Positions 32,456 through 45,389 of a stretch of 64,000 nucleotides of DNA are shown here, piece after piece. The position numbers and the translations under genes are program-made. Origin of the DNA: Ixodes scapularis (Eukaryota; Arthropoda; Arachnida; Ixodida; Ixodidae); the NCBI RefSeq assembly GCF_016920785.2, contig NW_024609884.1, forward strand, positions 31,974,080 through 32,038,079, written 5' to 3'. Position 1 is the first letter of the stretch. Every line of letters starts with the position of its first letter. The notes below the pieces were generated by a model. That model did no database searches. It was given only the letters and a program-made list of their open reading frames with translations, and was not told where the DNA came from.

Positions 32456-34319
32456 TCTTGAGCCCATCTGAACGAGGAAATAGCCACATTAGGAGATGAC
32501 AATGAATCGCCTCTTATATGCGGGACGCTCGTACGCGCAATGTGCGTTTCGCGATCCGACGTGCGTTTTGGAACACCGTTATTCGCCTTCGCCGGATACT
32601 ACAGGGTATTTAATTTTAATTAAAAAAATATTAGACAAAGGGGTGAAGACGAGTGCTGTTTTCACCGTGTAGTTATCAGGCTCGTTGGACACTAGGTGAG
32701 GGAATAATCGTCCTGGTAGGTTGACTAATTAACAAAACTATGTTGATTAACATTTGTATTATTGGTTTTGGGGGTCATATTGCAAATGCAGTATTGACGG
32801 CAATTAGTATTAGAGAGCCAGATCAATTAAAATAATTCGCGAGAATGTAATAGTTTTTTAAAGATACTAATTGATCAATTTGCACGTTTTTTTAGCCCAA
32901 TTTAAACACTGCGCGCCAAAACTTGCCCACAACAGGCTTAGAAGGGTAGATTGATTGATTTATTGATTGCTTGATTGATGTGCTCTGTTTTTGCTTGTTT
33001 TTAGGCTTTTCTTGAGTCTTGAAGGTCGCTACAGTATTGCACTGTTATAATAAATGTGGATGGCTGTGTGTGACCTTGAATACTTTGAGATTGCGTCGGT
33101 TTTCCTGCACGGTCCCTGCCGGGAACCCCTTCTTTTTTATTATTTCTATTGAGATGGTTTTCACGAGGTAACAAAAAACATTAACCGGTACACGGCGTCT
33201 AGGTGACAGGCTATAGCCATCACAAAGGCTCAGGTACACAGTATGACATCAAGAGGAAGATAAGAGAGGTGTCTGTACGGCGCCTCCTCGGCCACTCCGT
33301 AAAGTGTGGCGAAGGTTCGCTCGCATTTCTGACAAACGCCACGAGATGGCGCAGCATGTAAGGGGCCGATGAGAGCCAATCGAGATGCCTTCCTTATTCG
33401 CGCCCGCGATTACAAGCCCGCGCGAAGGCACCGATTTGACAACTGCTCGCCGGGAGATGCGCGAAGCCCGAGCCAACTTTCCCTGCCTTGGCTGGCCTTG
33501 TTCAGACACCTCTCTTCTTTTACCGTGGTCTAGATTCTTTTTTTTATCAAACTTTTCGTGATGTTGACCTCTTTCCCGACCATTCACGTCGCGTTCTATT
33601 CGCGGGCATCTTATGAAATTCGGGGCGTATATCATGTTTACGCTTCTTGATTTGTGATTGGTTCTTTGGCACTCTTATCGGCTAAGGCAGCTATCCCATT
33701 GGCTACGGGGTGTTAACTGGATGCTCGCCACGCCTCGCATTTCTTCAGCTGCGAGTGACTCTCCCCTTTGATCGCCTCACTTCGCGGTAATGCCACAGCT
33801 TAGTATTTGTTATTGCTCTCTAGCCTCCCCTGGGCTGTTGTCACCGGTCGCAGTCTGGGTTCGTAATCGTAGCTTTTCTAGTCGCTTGGAATGTTGCTTA
33901 AAGGGGCGATGCAACAATTTTTATTATTTCAATAAACACTGCTTAGAATTAATTTTTGACATTTATGACCTATGAAATACGCGTTTTTTCCCCTCTCTCC
34001 ATTTCTGCGCAATGGCAGTCGAAAAAAAAAAGTCGAGAAAAACGAACGCTGTTTACTGCTTCAACTCGCAGCCAGAAAAGGCAGCCACGTGATCTGGAGC
34101 CGGTTATATGCCGCCAATGTTTTTAACATAGCCTCGCTTTGGGGTTGGCAGAGCACAGGGCGCGTGCTGAGTTTCTTCGCATCGTTAAGGTTCGGCTCTT
34201 CCCGTCATCCCAGTGATTGGGCCCGAGCCACTACCTGAATGCATGTTGAGGCATCGATTGTCACGAGCCCAGATCGAATGCCTACGCAGTCTTCGTGTCC
34301 AGTTATGAGCCGCCTTTAA

Positions 34320-34580
34320 ATATCGTCACGGCGGAGATCGCAAAGCTCGATGACGCACTCCCGGAGATCGGATTGTTGGCATTGTCCCCACAGCTCCGTC
34401 ATCAAGTTCGTGCGAGCGAGAGACTGAAAGAAAAGGACCGCGTTCATCCTTGGAATTCCACCGCGACGTAGTCGCTTCTTGGTCAGTAGCGTTGCATTCG
34501 AGTATTTTTCGGTCCCGCTAGTGCCAGTAAGCCGGTGTAAATTGAGAAACGTTCCTTCCCAACATCGTTGCACAGCCCCT
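34320..34580 (-). mobile_element. TTAA MITE, copy A (family also at 50826)
   Basis: TTAA lies at 34316-34319 and 34581-34584. Read on the minus strand from 34580 it starts AGGGGCTGTGCAACGATGTT. It contains CTTACTGGCACTAG and AACTTGATGACG and ends GTGACGATA next to TTTAAA. The same words occur in the same order in 50826-51049. The 261-bp body has no transposase. Confidence 0.82.
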
Positions 34581-34584
34581 TTAA

Positions 34585-35222
34585 AGGGATACTACAACGA
34601 AATTTCGGTGCTCATTTTTTTGGTCTATATGTGTTCAAAAGAGCAGTATCACATGGAACATACCAATATCTTGTTAAAAAAGTCTCAAAAAGGAATTTTA
34701 AAACGAATTAAACGATTAGCAAAGAGCACCTGGTGGATGTCGCTAACGCCTCGTTTGTAATGCTCGTCTAGGAACCTTGACAGCTAGTGACGGAGGTTGT
34801 CTCGCTTCGGCCACGACGAGAGAAGGGGGGAAGGAGGAACTCCCCTCTTCCCGAGAATCCCTTTTGTGTGTCGCAGAAGTCGCTACTGTCCCCCTAGAAG
34901 ATTATAGAAGATTAACCCGTCACTCAAAATTCGTACAAAAGCAGCCGCTTCGGTGGCTGGAACGACTAGGCCAACCTCTCTACGTCAGCCTCGCCGTAGC
35001 TTTGCTCGTCTTGAGACGACCTACGTCTCGATTGCGTTGGATGTCACGTGCTCTAAGCCGGGCCTTCTCCGAGCGCTTGCCAGAGTGGGCCGTTTATAAC
35101 GAAAAATACAGCCACCAGGCTCAAAATACAAACGTGCGATTGTCATTTACGGATATTGTGGATCATATTCAACCTATTTTTGAACACGACGGGAATATTT
35201 CAAATTTCGTTGAAGTATCCCT
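34585..35222. mobile_element. TTAA MITE sharing its left TTAA with copy A
   Basis: AGGGATACTACAACGAAATT at the left and the complement of the right end AGGGATACTTCAACGAAATT form a TIR of about 20 bp. TTAA is at 34581-34584 and 35223-35226. The left TTAA is also the right target site of the MITE at 34320-34580. Two different TTAA MITEs therefore abut through a single target. The 638-bp body includes a GC-rich middle and no transposase. Confidence 0.85.
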
Positions 35223-35284
35223 TTAAACGCGGGAAGGTCAGATAAGGGCGGTTCCGAGTTGGCGCACGCTGAAGGCGTCAACAG

Positions 35285-35319
35285 CCCCCCCCTCCCCCCC
35301 CCCCCCCCCCCCCCCCCCC
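35285..35319. repeat. Poly-C tract
   Basis: Run of C residues interrupted once by T; potential i-motif/G4 region. Confidence 0.95.
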
Positions 35320-35494
35320 ACCCTTCTCAAAATGGCTTCTGACAGCTGCCATTCTTTTTGACCTCGAATTCCATAGTGAAGTGTGGACACGTGCTTTTGT
35401 TTATTCACTGTTTCCTTCGGACCATGACGTGATTTTTTCACCCAGTACGCAAAGACCAGGCAATCCATTATGGCCCGTTCGCGCAGTACCGTTT

Positions 35495-35665
35495 CATTGT
35501 GTGCGTTACGTTATGTTACGGGACCGGAGCCATGCTTATGTCGAGAGAGTCACCAGGGCGTTCGTGTTTCGTATGAAGCGTGGCAACCAATTCAACGAGT
35601 AGCTCTGCAAGCGACATACGAAGCACGAGTGCCTCAGCGACTCAAAACGTTACGTAAAAACGCAA
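35495..35665. repeat. Copy 3 of the dispersed repeat
   Basis: Shares GAGTAGCTCTGCAAGCGACA and TACGAAGCACGAGTGCCTC with 2905-3030 and 19690-19890. GCGTTACGTTATGTTACGGG on the left and inverted AAACGTTACGTAAAAACGC on the right suggest a foldback element. Confidence 0.6.
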
Positions 35666-35713
35666 ACAAGCGCTCTTGGGTGTATGGGCATTTACTTTTC
35701 CACTTTGGGAAGG

Positions 35714-35909
35714 CTACACTTTGTCTCACCTTTAGCATGGACTAACTGCCAAGGCTGTACAAGGGCGAGCGGCTAGCCTTGACTGCCTTGCAAGTGGAGC
35801 ACTCGTTGCACGAGCACTCGTGCAGCCGCCGAGGCTTCGTCCAAAGCAACTAGCTCGCGCTTTTAGCATGCGCGGCTAGCAATAGTCCATGCGGTGAGAC
35901 GAAGTATAG
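35714..35909. mobile_element. Foldback MITE, CTAT/CACTT(C/T)GTCTCACC type
   Basis: The left end CTACACTTTGTCTCACCTTT and the complement of the right end CTATACTTCGTCTCACCGCA are both followed by CATGGACTA. The interior is a further imperfect hairpin (GCACGAGTGCTCG-type words). Related to the element at 42695-43067. Confidence 0.65.
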
Positions 35910-36230
35910 AAGCGTCGGCTGCTAGCTTTGGAAGCTGCTAGTAAAGCTACTCGCTCGCGCTTGAGTTTTAGTAGACCGCACGCTGCGGATAGCGGGCATA
36001 TTGGGCGCGTGCTCAATCCATACTTCTAAGTAACGGCACGAGCCCCAACCAGTAACGCAAAGCTCTAGCGTACGGTCTACTGAAAGTCTAATATTGCACT
36101 GACTACTCCAAGGAACCTTTTTCCGACCTTCTTTCGCAGTTTTACGTTTGTGTCGGCATCTCGAAGGTCGCCATACACTCGGGAACACGATTGTGAAGGA
36201 ACGCGAAAGAAGATCGCAGCAATTGGATTA

Positions 36231-36260
36231 GTGTTTTGACAGTCGTCACTGTCAAAACAC
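36231..36260. repeat. Perfect hairpin next to a poly-G tract
   Basis: GTGTTTTGACAGT at 36231-36243 and its complement at 36248-36260 enclose loop CGTC. A 29-nt G run follows at 36262-36290. Confidence 0.9.
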
Positions 36261-36261
36261 A

Positions 36262-36290
36262 GGGGGGGGGGGGGGGGGGGGGGGGGGGGG
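36262..36290. repeat. Poly-G tract
   Basis: Twenty-nine consecutive G residues. On the minus strand it gives proline-rich open frames that are artefacts. Confidence 0.95.
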
Positions 36291-39200
36291 TGTGCATTCT
36301 TTCGTCCGAAGTTTGGGTGCCGGGTTGAATGTCGGGAAGCCAACAGGTGTGCCCTCTTGGATCCCGCGAAGCGCCCCAGCGACGAGTCCGGGCGAAGAGC
36401 GGGCGTGGGCTGTTGGCAATCGCTTGGAAGGCGGCGGAGGCTGGCGTGGGTTCCCTGCCGGAGCGTGGCAAGCGAGCTGTCGTCCCACTGGGGCCTTCTC
36501 TCGCCGCCTCCCGCATCTGGAGCAGCAGCACCCTTTGCGGGGGACAGCGGGTGACAGCTATGGGGCGCGCGCACTTCGCCCTCAAAGAGCGACCCGTCCC
36601 GCGCGCGTGTGGCGTGGTCGCGAAGCGCTGTTCCGGCCACCGCCTCAGCCTACTTCGAAGAGGAGGAAGTGGCGGCTGCTTCGGGTAGGGCTTTTGTAAG
36701 CGCGGCAGCGATGACTGTCGGTTTCGCTTCGTGCGGGAATTTGGCTCAGCTTTGCGTTCGACGAGATTCGTGACGCCTTCGAGAGGAAGGTTGGTCACCT
36801 GTCGACGTGAGGCGTCGTGTGCCAACGTATTGAATAAAAATGAAAGGGCGTCGTGTAGAGTTGCCAAGCTTTCAGAGGCCGGCGCGTTTATACGCCTGTC
36901 GCCACCGACTGTACTCAAATGTTGTTCTGTCCTTTTTAGGTATTCGGATTGATATCGACGACGGTACCATTTCTTTACCAATTTTAGAGCAGAAAAAAAG
37001 AAAGAAAAAAAGGTGTTGCTACGTTTCTAGAACGGCGTCTCGTTCGCGGTAGCAACTTCGAGGTGCACCTTGTTTCTGTCCTGCCTTATTCTACGATTCT
37101 TGCGCTTACTGCTTGTCACTTTCGTTTATATAATGCTGCCACGTCCCCGACGAGTGTTTGTTGCACGGCGCGGGTGCATTCACCTGTATACATCTGGCAG
37201 CAAACTCTCCCGTGTTATTTATTGGTCAGTCTCAACTGTTCTTCTGTCAGCACTTGTCGCCTTTATTTCTTTTTTTTTTTTTTTTTAAGAAAGGGGGGGA
37301 AGGGGGGGAAGGTGTTGGCGTGTGCTGGGGCTCGCGCGTTTACGGAATGTCTTACTTGTGGGTGGGCAATAACTCGCGATTCAATTTTCTCGCAGCCATC
37401 CCAAGAGTTGTGCCGGATGATGTTTTGCGCGTTGCTTATTGCACTCGCTTTTCCCGCTGCGCGCCTCGCCCGAGAAAAAGGAATATTCCGGCGCGCCTCG
37501 GGAGTCCTCGTGAATATTCGCATCTACGCCGCTTCGTTCGGCGCCGCCCACGCCGACCTTTGGGCAACGGAGGCAGGCGGCAGTGCCTGTCTTTCCTGCT
37601 AGATCGCGACTTGGGCTTTTTCAATCATATTCGATCACGTTCCTCGGCGTTCTCTCCAAGGACCCGCGTGCTTCGTGGATCTCCTTGTGTCTGTTTGGCC
37701 GCCTGTACTTTTAGTTTGCCGGCTACCCGTTATTTTCAACGTCAATTCATTCCATCGTGGCCGTCCCGGGATTGGCGATGTAAGATGTCCCACTTTGGTC
37801 TTGGCGTGTTTTTGCTTTGGGAATTTCCACGCCTTCTTTGCTGCAGCAAGCTCCTAGGTATTTGTCAAGTTGGAGAACGAAATAACAATAATAATGATAA
37901 TTTAAAAAAAAGGCAGCGCGTTTATTTTGCAGAGCATCCGGCGAGTCCATCATTTCGACGAAGTAAAGGAGGACAGTGTACAGCGAGGCCAAAAAAACGC
38001 GTTCTTTTGCCCTCCAAAAATGCAATCTTATTTCACGTGACCAGTATATGCTATGAAAAGTGCGTAGTTCAAAACCTCGGAGACCCCCGCGTTTCTCGAG
38101 TTGCGTCACCGGCCCGCGCGCGCTCATTGACTCGCTGACTCCTCCGTACGTCGAAAGAAGCGGCCGACACCTAGCTTTCCGTTGTTCCACGCCGACACAA
38201 CGTTGAACAACCGTTTGAGGTCGCAGTTAATGACTTCAACCTTTCTTCTCGGAGCGGACAATTTTTTCCCCTTTTTTGCTTTCAAGAGTCGTCATTTTCC
38301 AAGAATACCTTTCAGACTTCACTTAAATATCATCTGTATTCATCTACAATCATCATCAATATTCGAGGAAATTAAGACCGTTCCTCAGATTGGGTGTAGT
38401 AATGTATACATCGGAATATATAAATATATATATATATATATATCCGAGGCGGTACCACGCGCCCGATTCCGAGTTAGGCGCCGCGACGCAGAAAAGCGGG
38501 AAAACACTCATGTTTGCAGGCGCAGTAGGACGCGCATGCGCTTTTGGGCGATCTCGAAACCAGGCGATCCGCCAGAAGATGGCAGAGTAATGCGTTTCAG
38601 TCGCAGCTCGCGCGTCCTGGGGACTTTTGTCCCCGACTGTACCATCGGGAGCATGATGCATGTGTTGGAGGCTTGTCCTTGTCGGTTGTTTTTGTTTGTC
38701 TCTTTAGTGGGACTCGGGCATTACAGGGACAGAGAACACACGCAGCTCTTTCAAAACTCTTTCACGCAACTCTGGCCCTGCAAGTGTTATCCTCTTTCGT
38801 TGGCTGATGTATTTCATCTCCAACGCACTCCCTTTCGCGTAAAAAAAAACACAAAAGAAACACACTTTTTTAAAGTTTTTTTTGCCGAATAAAACTGATT
38901 TTAACTCATCCTCAAACTTTTTTATGGTTATGATTGCCGCGAAGATCGTCTGCTCAATTAGCGGACGAACTGTTTAACCACGGTGGCGACGCCGCCGCCA
39001 CATTTTGCGCTCCCTTTCTAGCAAAACGAGACCAAATATGGTTAGTTCCAGAAATTTGGCTTCTGGCTATTTCCGAAAAGTGAAACGTTTGTCCTTCGGT
39101 TTTGTGGAATTACCGAACACTCATTTTAATCCCCCCCCCCCCCCCCCCCCAAAAAAAAAAAAAAAGAATCTTTTAAAATTTGTTTTACGAAGCCATTGCG

Positions 39201-39962
39201 CTTTTTTGTTGCCAGGGGGTGCGGCCTGCACCGATCGTCCGCAAACGCGGTTCTCTAAAAGCCGTTTCATGGAAAACGATTGGTCCGAGCTCCTGATCCG
39301 AGGTAGCGATCGTTTGGTCTATCGACCGTGTTTTATACCGTTTCCCTCAAACTCTCTACTATAACAACTGTACCAGACACGTTCCAACGAACGAGGAAAT
39401 CGAGGCCGGTACGTCGTCTGCTCCAGACCGAGAAGCAGCTTTGAGGGCGGCGTTTCTTCGCGCGTTCCGCATAGATCTTTCGCTAAATTACCCAAACTCG
39501 AAGGGGCATGCTTGCAAGTGCAGTTACACGTGCTGCACGTGCTAACGTCTGCGGCAGTATTTTTTTTAAGCTAATATTTAACCCGAACTTTGCTCACGCA
39601 GTCGTCATCGCCTTATTTTTGTCATTTTCGTCGGCCCTTTTCTACACACAGGGCGAGCACGTGCAGCGCGTGCACCCTAGATACCCAGCATACCCCTCGG
39701 TCTGAGAGTCATTTAGCAGAAGGCCTATTTTTAATGTTTTAGATTTCTTTCGCAGCCGCGCGTATCCGCGAAGGCTGCTCGGTAGATCGCGGACGACCTG
39801 TGGCAAGCATTGTATCGAAAGACAATGGGTGTTGTCGTCGAATACGCAACGCCTGCGCATTCATTGCCACTGGCCGGAAGATCAAGGAAAACCACACTCA
39901 CCGTGCGAAAACCTTGAAACTGCATGGGTTACGGGAAGCAGGGGTGAACTTTAGTGACCTTC

Positions 39963-39998
<36 letters not shown>

Positions 39999-40029
39999 TT
40001 GACATTTTGAGTGGTACTTTTTCGTCTTA
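36291..40029. other. No supported gene; GC-rich patch and microsatellites
   Basis: About 36300-36690 is GC-rich with long open frames on both strands (composition artefact). (TA)n lies at about 38415-38443, C20A15 at 39131-39165 and (CT)n at 39966-39995. I found no exon with both splice borders. Confidence 0.4.
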
Positions 40030-40037
40030 TGATATAG

Positions 40038-40609
40038 CAGTGTTGGGTAAAGTACACCTAGAAAGTACTTGAAGTAAAGTACGAAGTAAATGACAGGTTA
40101 TGTACTTCAAGTAAAGTAGTAAGTACACCGAGCACAATGTACGTAAGGTGCTGTAAATTCAATGTACTTTCAAAGTAAGTGTACAAGTACTTTTTAACAC
40201 AATCGTTCTTGATGCCCTTTCATTCCCCTATACAATGTTTTTTTATGCATTGCTTTAGCGGTAATTGGAGCGCGTCAGTTATTTTCGAAATTGCGGCGAA
40301 TATAGGGTGAAGTCAAATGGCCACAGAGTTGTTGTTTTACTCTCACTGACGAATTATTTTGATACAATCAACTCATAAGGCACTTATTTGTTGACAAATC
40401 ATGATTTTATGTTACAAATTTAACAAAATCAAATTTGGGGAATGTACTTTAAAGTCGGGAGTTTTACTTTCTTTGAAAAGTACTAGAAAAACAAAAAACA
40501 AAGTACAAGTATATAATTGGAGAATCTACTTCAAGTATACTACAAGTTTTCTAAACCTACTTGAAGTAGTACTCCAAGTACAATGTACTTAAAGTACTTC
40601 CCAATACAG
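40038..40609. mobile_element. hAT MITE with GTACTT-rich subterminal repeats
   Basis: The left end CAGTGTTGGGTAAAGTACAC and the complement of the right end CTGTATTGGGAAGTACTTTA define the TIR. The 8-bp flanks TGATATAG (40030-40037) and CTATATAG (40610-40617) match at 6 of 8. Both arms are packed with AAGTACTTGAAGTA-like units, several palindromic. The 572-bp body has no transposase. Confidence 0.85.
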
Positions 40610-41079
40610 CTATATAGGTAAGATCTCGGATCATACTTCGTTATGAGCATAAATGTAACACATGTCGCGGTAATACCTCGTGAGTGGTTGATTAAGGTGA
40701 TCTCCTGAGAGTGCAGTTACGGTGGAAACCCTAATCATCACCTATCGACTTGCCGCTGTGACCGACGACTCCGGTCGTAACGGCGTGAGCCTTTGGAGTA
40801 GGTCTTTGCTTGTTGGCCACTCCCTCGGGATCCGGGCTTTTTGCGCTGACGTGCACGAGGTCCAGTGATAAAATAAGGAACCGATTTCTACTTTCGTTTC
40901 CTTACCGTATTTCGCATATTTCGCATTAAACTCGCTAGAAATGCCACTACGGCGTGGGAAAGCTTCGGACGGATTCTCCTGGGAGATCTATTGAAAGTAA
41001 CCGCATCGGGTTTGGGAAGTCAAATTGGTAATGAAAAGACCCCAGATTGAATCCACTGACAGCACCCTATAATGGCGCT

Positions 41080-41210
41080 CTAAACTCGTCCAACGCAAAG
41101 TTGGAGCCGAAAGTGCGCGGAGCGCGCCGATTGGAGTTGGGCGGCGAAAGCGCTGCGTCATCGTCGTGCGAGTCCAACTTCGGTCCCAGCTTTGTGCTTG
41201 ACGAGTTTAG
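41080..41210. mobile_element. Foldback MITE related to 5733-5892
   Basis: The left end CTAAACTCGTCCAACGCAAA and the complement of the right end CTAAACTCGTCAAGCACAAA are both followed by GTTGGAG/GCTGGGA and CCGAA. Arms are about 45 bp within 131 bp. The words CGTC(C/A)AACxCAAAGTTG and CCGAAGTTG are shared with the 5.7-kb element. Confidence 0.75.
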
Positions 41211-42694
41211 GGCCCATGGTGTGTTTCTAAAGGCTACACAAGCCCGTGGCAGAACAATTATTGACGAAAACGGTGCAGTCACAGGACGAGATTGAACGAG
41301 AAAGCATGGTGAAAGCGCAATTGACAAAAAACGTTTTCTTTTTCCTTTTTTTTTGTAACTAGTTACGTAATGTCATTCTCGGGCAGCTGTGTACAAAAGA
41401 AGCGTCGTGTGCGCTCGTCGACCGGACAACAACGTCCCACGCGCGGATGTCCCCACGGTGGTCACCCACACTGAGGTCTCGAGTTTCGTCTGGACTGGGA
41501 GACTCTCTGTGGCCGGTTTGCGGCGGGGTCGCCTTGAACCCTGTCGGACGGCCGCACCGCCGACGCCTGCATGGCCGAGTCGCGCCACCGGCTCTCCCAG
41601 TGCGCGGGTGCCGACGTGACGGGAATGGCGGTCGTGGGCCCCTGTCGGGTGTACGGCCGAGGTCCCGCACGGCCAGCTCCCGCAGCGGCGGCCCGTGGTC
41701 GCCACGCGCGGGGGATTCGGTGTGAATTCCGCTGGGGACGTCTTCGTTTCGGTTTGGTTCCGCTGGTTTGTGGCGTGGACGTGTGTCGGGGTACTTGGAC
41801 GCGTCGGTATGCAGGCTTGGCCGGGGAACGCGGATGAATGCTCGCTAATCCCGCTGCTTTCGATTCGATGTGAGTCTCATCGTTCGGAATTCGCGGCGGG
41901 GTCGCGCGCCGGTTGTCCTCGTGTGCGGCGTCAGCAACCGACGGAGCTGACGCTCGCCTCGCCGATGCCGTCACCTTGGGCCTTGGAAGGGGATTGTCCT
42001 GCTATCTGCGGGCAATGTACCACCGGCGTGTTCGCGTTTCTAACTTTGCTAAGCTGCCATAGTTCGTTTTAAAATAAATGTGTTCATTGTTTATTATCGG
42101 CTATTGTTCAAACTTTTTTTTAAAATATATATAAAGTACATGATCTGGAGGCTAAAAGGATGGCGTTGTGTAGCAGTAAGACTAGATGGAAGACGTCATG
42201 ACCTTATCGTAAAACATGCTTCGTCATGCATGTTTGTATCCGCTTGTAAATGACGGACTGTGTGAGCTATCGAGGGACTTTTCTTGGAACTTCGGGGATG
42301 GATTATAGCGTAAAGATGAATTCGAAAGCTGACGTTCCGTTGGCTACGAAGTGTCGTGGACGCAAGTTTTCAGCAATTACTATATTTGCTGTTGCTTTAT
42401 CACATGGGATTGGTCAATAACGTCTTTTACGAATCTAGCAATCTTGCTGCCTGAATGAACTCGTTTCACTGCTTATCTGCGGTAACTGCACAATTGGCTT
42501 CTACTGCAGGTGAGACTCCGTCAGGGGCACCCAGTGCGTAATTAAGTGCGCTGTCCGTAGCACAGCATGTTCATCACTACAAAACATTTTTCTTTATGAT
42601 AGGCACAGATTGCCGTTTCTCAGGCACATAATTTCACTTATTTTTTTTTTCACTTGTTTTCTTTTTTTTTTTTTTGTCAGCTAGGTGCCAGTTT

Positions 42695-43067
42695 CTATAC
42701 TTCGTCTCACCCTACGATGGACTAAAGGCAGAAGCTACGGACCACCAGATCCAATCACGAGCCACTTAGAAATTGCCTGGTATTTGGTTTCAATGCACGT
42801 GTCGGTGCCCGCGTCTAATGGGGATGGGTGGACAGGGGTTCGAATTGCATAGCATTGCGTGACACACCAATTTTACATAGCAAAGGAAGCTCTTTGGAGG
42901 CTCTTTGCAGTGTTGAAGCTACAGAAATGTTGTAGCACTTTTTGATTCGGAGCATTATTCGTCCACCCTAATCAATGTCAATCATGCCATAGTCTAACGT
43001 GCGACGTGATTGGACCTGGCTTCCTGTAGCTTTGACCTTTAGTTCATCGTAGGGTGAAACAATGTAC
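42695..43067. mobile_element. MITE with about 50-bp TIRs
   Basis: CACCCTACGATGGACTAAAG at the left and the complement of the right end CACCCTACGATGAACTAAAG are followed by matching GC(A/T)(G/C)AAGCTAC and (G/C)CCAATCACG words. Outside these, CTATACTTCGTCT at the left is degenerate at the right. The family is shared with 35714-35909. No coding capacity. Confidence 0.8.
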
Positions 43068-45389
43068 AAGGATTGTCGGTATAGCTGCAAGCTGGCGAGG
43101 AAAATTATGGTGATTGTCTCGTCTGTTGATACTCTGAAAGTGTCCCAGCCCACTCTACACAAGAGTGATTAGGTTCCCCTTCCTAGCATTATCAAACCCG
43201 TATTTCGCACACACAAAAAAAAAAAAAAATAGAATCAGAACATTATTAGCAAATCATTTTTGTTAGATAACCAAGGTAACTTAATCGAACCTTCGACCTG
43301 CACAAGCCACTCGATATGTGAGCTTTTTGTGCCACTTGGTGTAGAGGTCTGCTAGCTAGACACCAGTGTTGACGCGGATAAACATTCGCGTACTCCGACG
43401 TTTCGACGCCCGTTTGCTCTCTGGTTTCGTCTGGTGTAGATTGCGATCTGCAACGGGCTGCGCTAGTTCTGGCGTCGTGCGTGCCCGGGGCGACGGCTGC
43501 TGCCGCTCCTGCGAGTAAATAAGTGCGCCGAGGTGCCAGTCGTCGTGTGTCTTTCCTAGTTGGCGGCGCAGCATGACGAAACTCTGACCTCCTATCTGCT
43601 CCGGGCGACCCTGACTTGACTCGTTCGTCAAGTGTGTGCGCCATTAGCATAAGCCGCCGCTACGCGAACGCCCTTTTTTGCGCGTATAACTTCGCCCAAA
43701 GTTTTTTACTCTGTTTCTTCCGGCATCTTCCGGTGCGGGCTCTCAGCCACGAGGGTTTGCCGGAATTTCGAGAGCTTCTTCTACAGGAAACGAGACTGTA
43801 CTCTTTCGGAAGCTCTGGTCGATATGTTAAAGGGTTTCTTCGAATTTCTGAATCGGGCAACTTTTAGGATTGGCTAGCTTTCGACTTTTCTAAAATTCAA
43901 AAAAAAAAAAAACTGGCAAATTTTTTTTTTTTTTTTTTGGTGAAAACGGGAGGTCACCCATGAACTGTTGGCAAACGCGGCGAAAAAAAATTATTGTGCT
44001 CGTGCAAGTTGTTTTGATAGCATTGGAGCACTGTGGAAACGACTTTAGCATTGACAATGTGGCACAGAAATGTTGTCGCCGAGTCTAGCAACTCTGACTG
44101 ACGGAGTCCGGTTTCACGGTGGCGATTTGAAATGCTGTCCTAGAGATGCAACCCCAGCGAAAATAGAATGCATAAAGCACAGCGCAAACAAGTGCAATTA
44201 AATCGCTATTCTGAAATTCTGAAGCGCACAGTGCACTCTCTTGTCTCGAAATCGCTTTCGAGATGAACGCCTTGACAGTGCGCGGTGCTCGATTGGCTCG
44301 TCGGCTTGTAGCGTCTACAACGCCCCCTAGCTTCCCTGTCATCGACGTCGTATGAAAACAAGTCTATCCGCTATCGGTGCTGAATTTGTTAGCTCATCCA
44401 TGTTTGCTCTTCGTCTCTTTCCCAGAAATATACGATTCTGTAATCAACACCAATAACGTCAACCAGTTAAAGCATTAATTTGTTTCCATTTTAAATTGAA
44501 TTGGACTTTCTTATAGGATGCAAATGTTGGAAAACAATTAAGTTTAAAAACCGCAGAACGCTTGACAGTTTACAGACGCTTCCGCAGCCGGAAGTTGGAA
44601 TGCCGCGACGACAGTAACACTCGCGTTCGCTCGTGTTTTTCGCCGGGACTTCTTCGCCCAACCGCCAGGGTCGCGGCATCAGACAGCGTGACTCGCCTGA
44701 TCCCATGACGTCATTTGTCACCACCTCAGAATTACCTTCGATGTAGGACGGAACACACCAATCGAAGACGCTTTCCAGGTGAGCGGTAAAGCGGCGCAGA
44801 GTGCAAAGTTGCCAACCTTCCCGGTCAACTCTGCTTTTGCCTTCTTTGCGAGGCGGAAGGGCGCGTCATCGTCGCGGTCTCCGTCGTTTTCTCATTTTCA
44901 GTCTCGCAGCTGATAATTGGCTGTTCGAAATTCCGGGGTCTAATGAGGCCGGGGTTTGAGGGCGAAATTGAAGGCGCGACTGAAAGACGGTGAGCGCGGC
45001 ATGCTTGGCTCCCTGCTTGTCTGGCGTCAAGGAGCCATGGCGGTGCGAGGATGAGCGGTCGGTTTCATGGTAATCGGGTCGTTGCAACGCTCTTGGATTT
45101 CTGTCCGCGCCCCCGCAAGGTTGCGAGTGCCTGCGTCAGTCCTGCGTCGGAAACGCTCCTCCACGCGGCGAGTCCTTCAAAGTCGATACTGGCACAGCGC
45201 TCCTAGTCTTGTGGAGTCTCGTCGCAGTTTTTTCTACGGAGTCAGTTAGGGTTCTATTATACTCACGTTGAACCTGAAGAAACCATGCCAAAACTGTAGC
45301 GTCAAGTCCGAACTAAAAAAAAAAAAAGAGAGAAAAGAAGCGGGACAATTGTTAGAGGCTTTGTGCGTTCTTGTGCAGCTGGGGGGGGG
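43068..45389. other. No supported gene
   Basis: Contains poly-A/T tracts near 43215 and 43920 and a CpG-rich patch at about 44560-45230. The open frames in that patch are arginine/serine-rich and overlap on both strands. A promoter could lie there, but no exon is supported. Confidence 0.4.

Noticed and set aside
36142..36981. 279-codon minus-strand open frame with a polyproline block
   Set aside because: The polyproline is the complement of the 29-G tract and the rest is GC-rich with overlapping frames; no domain or splice support.
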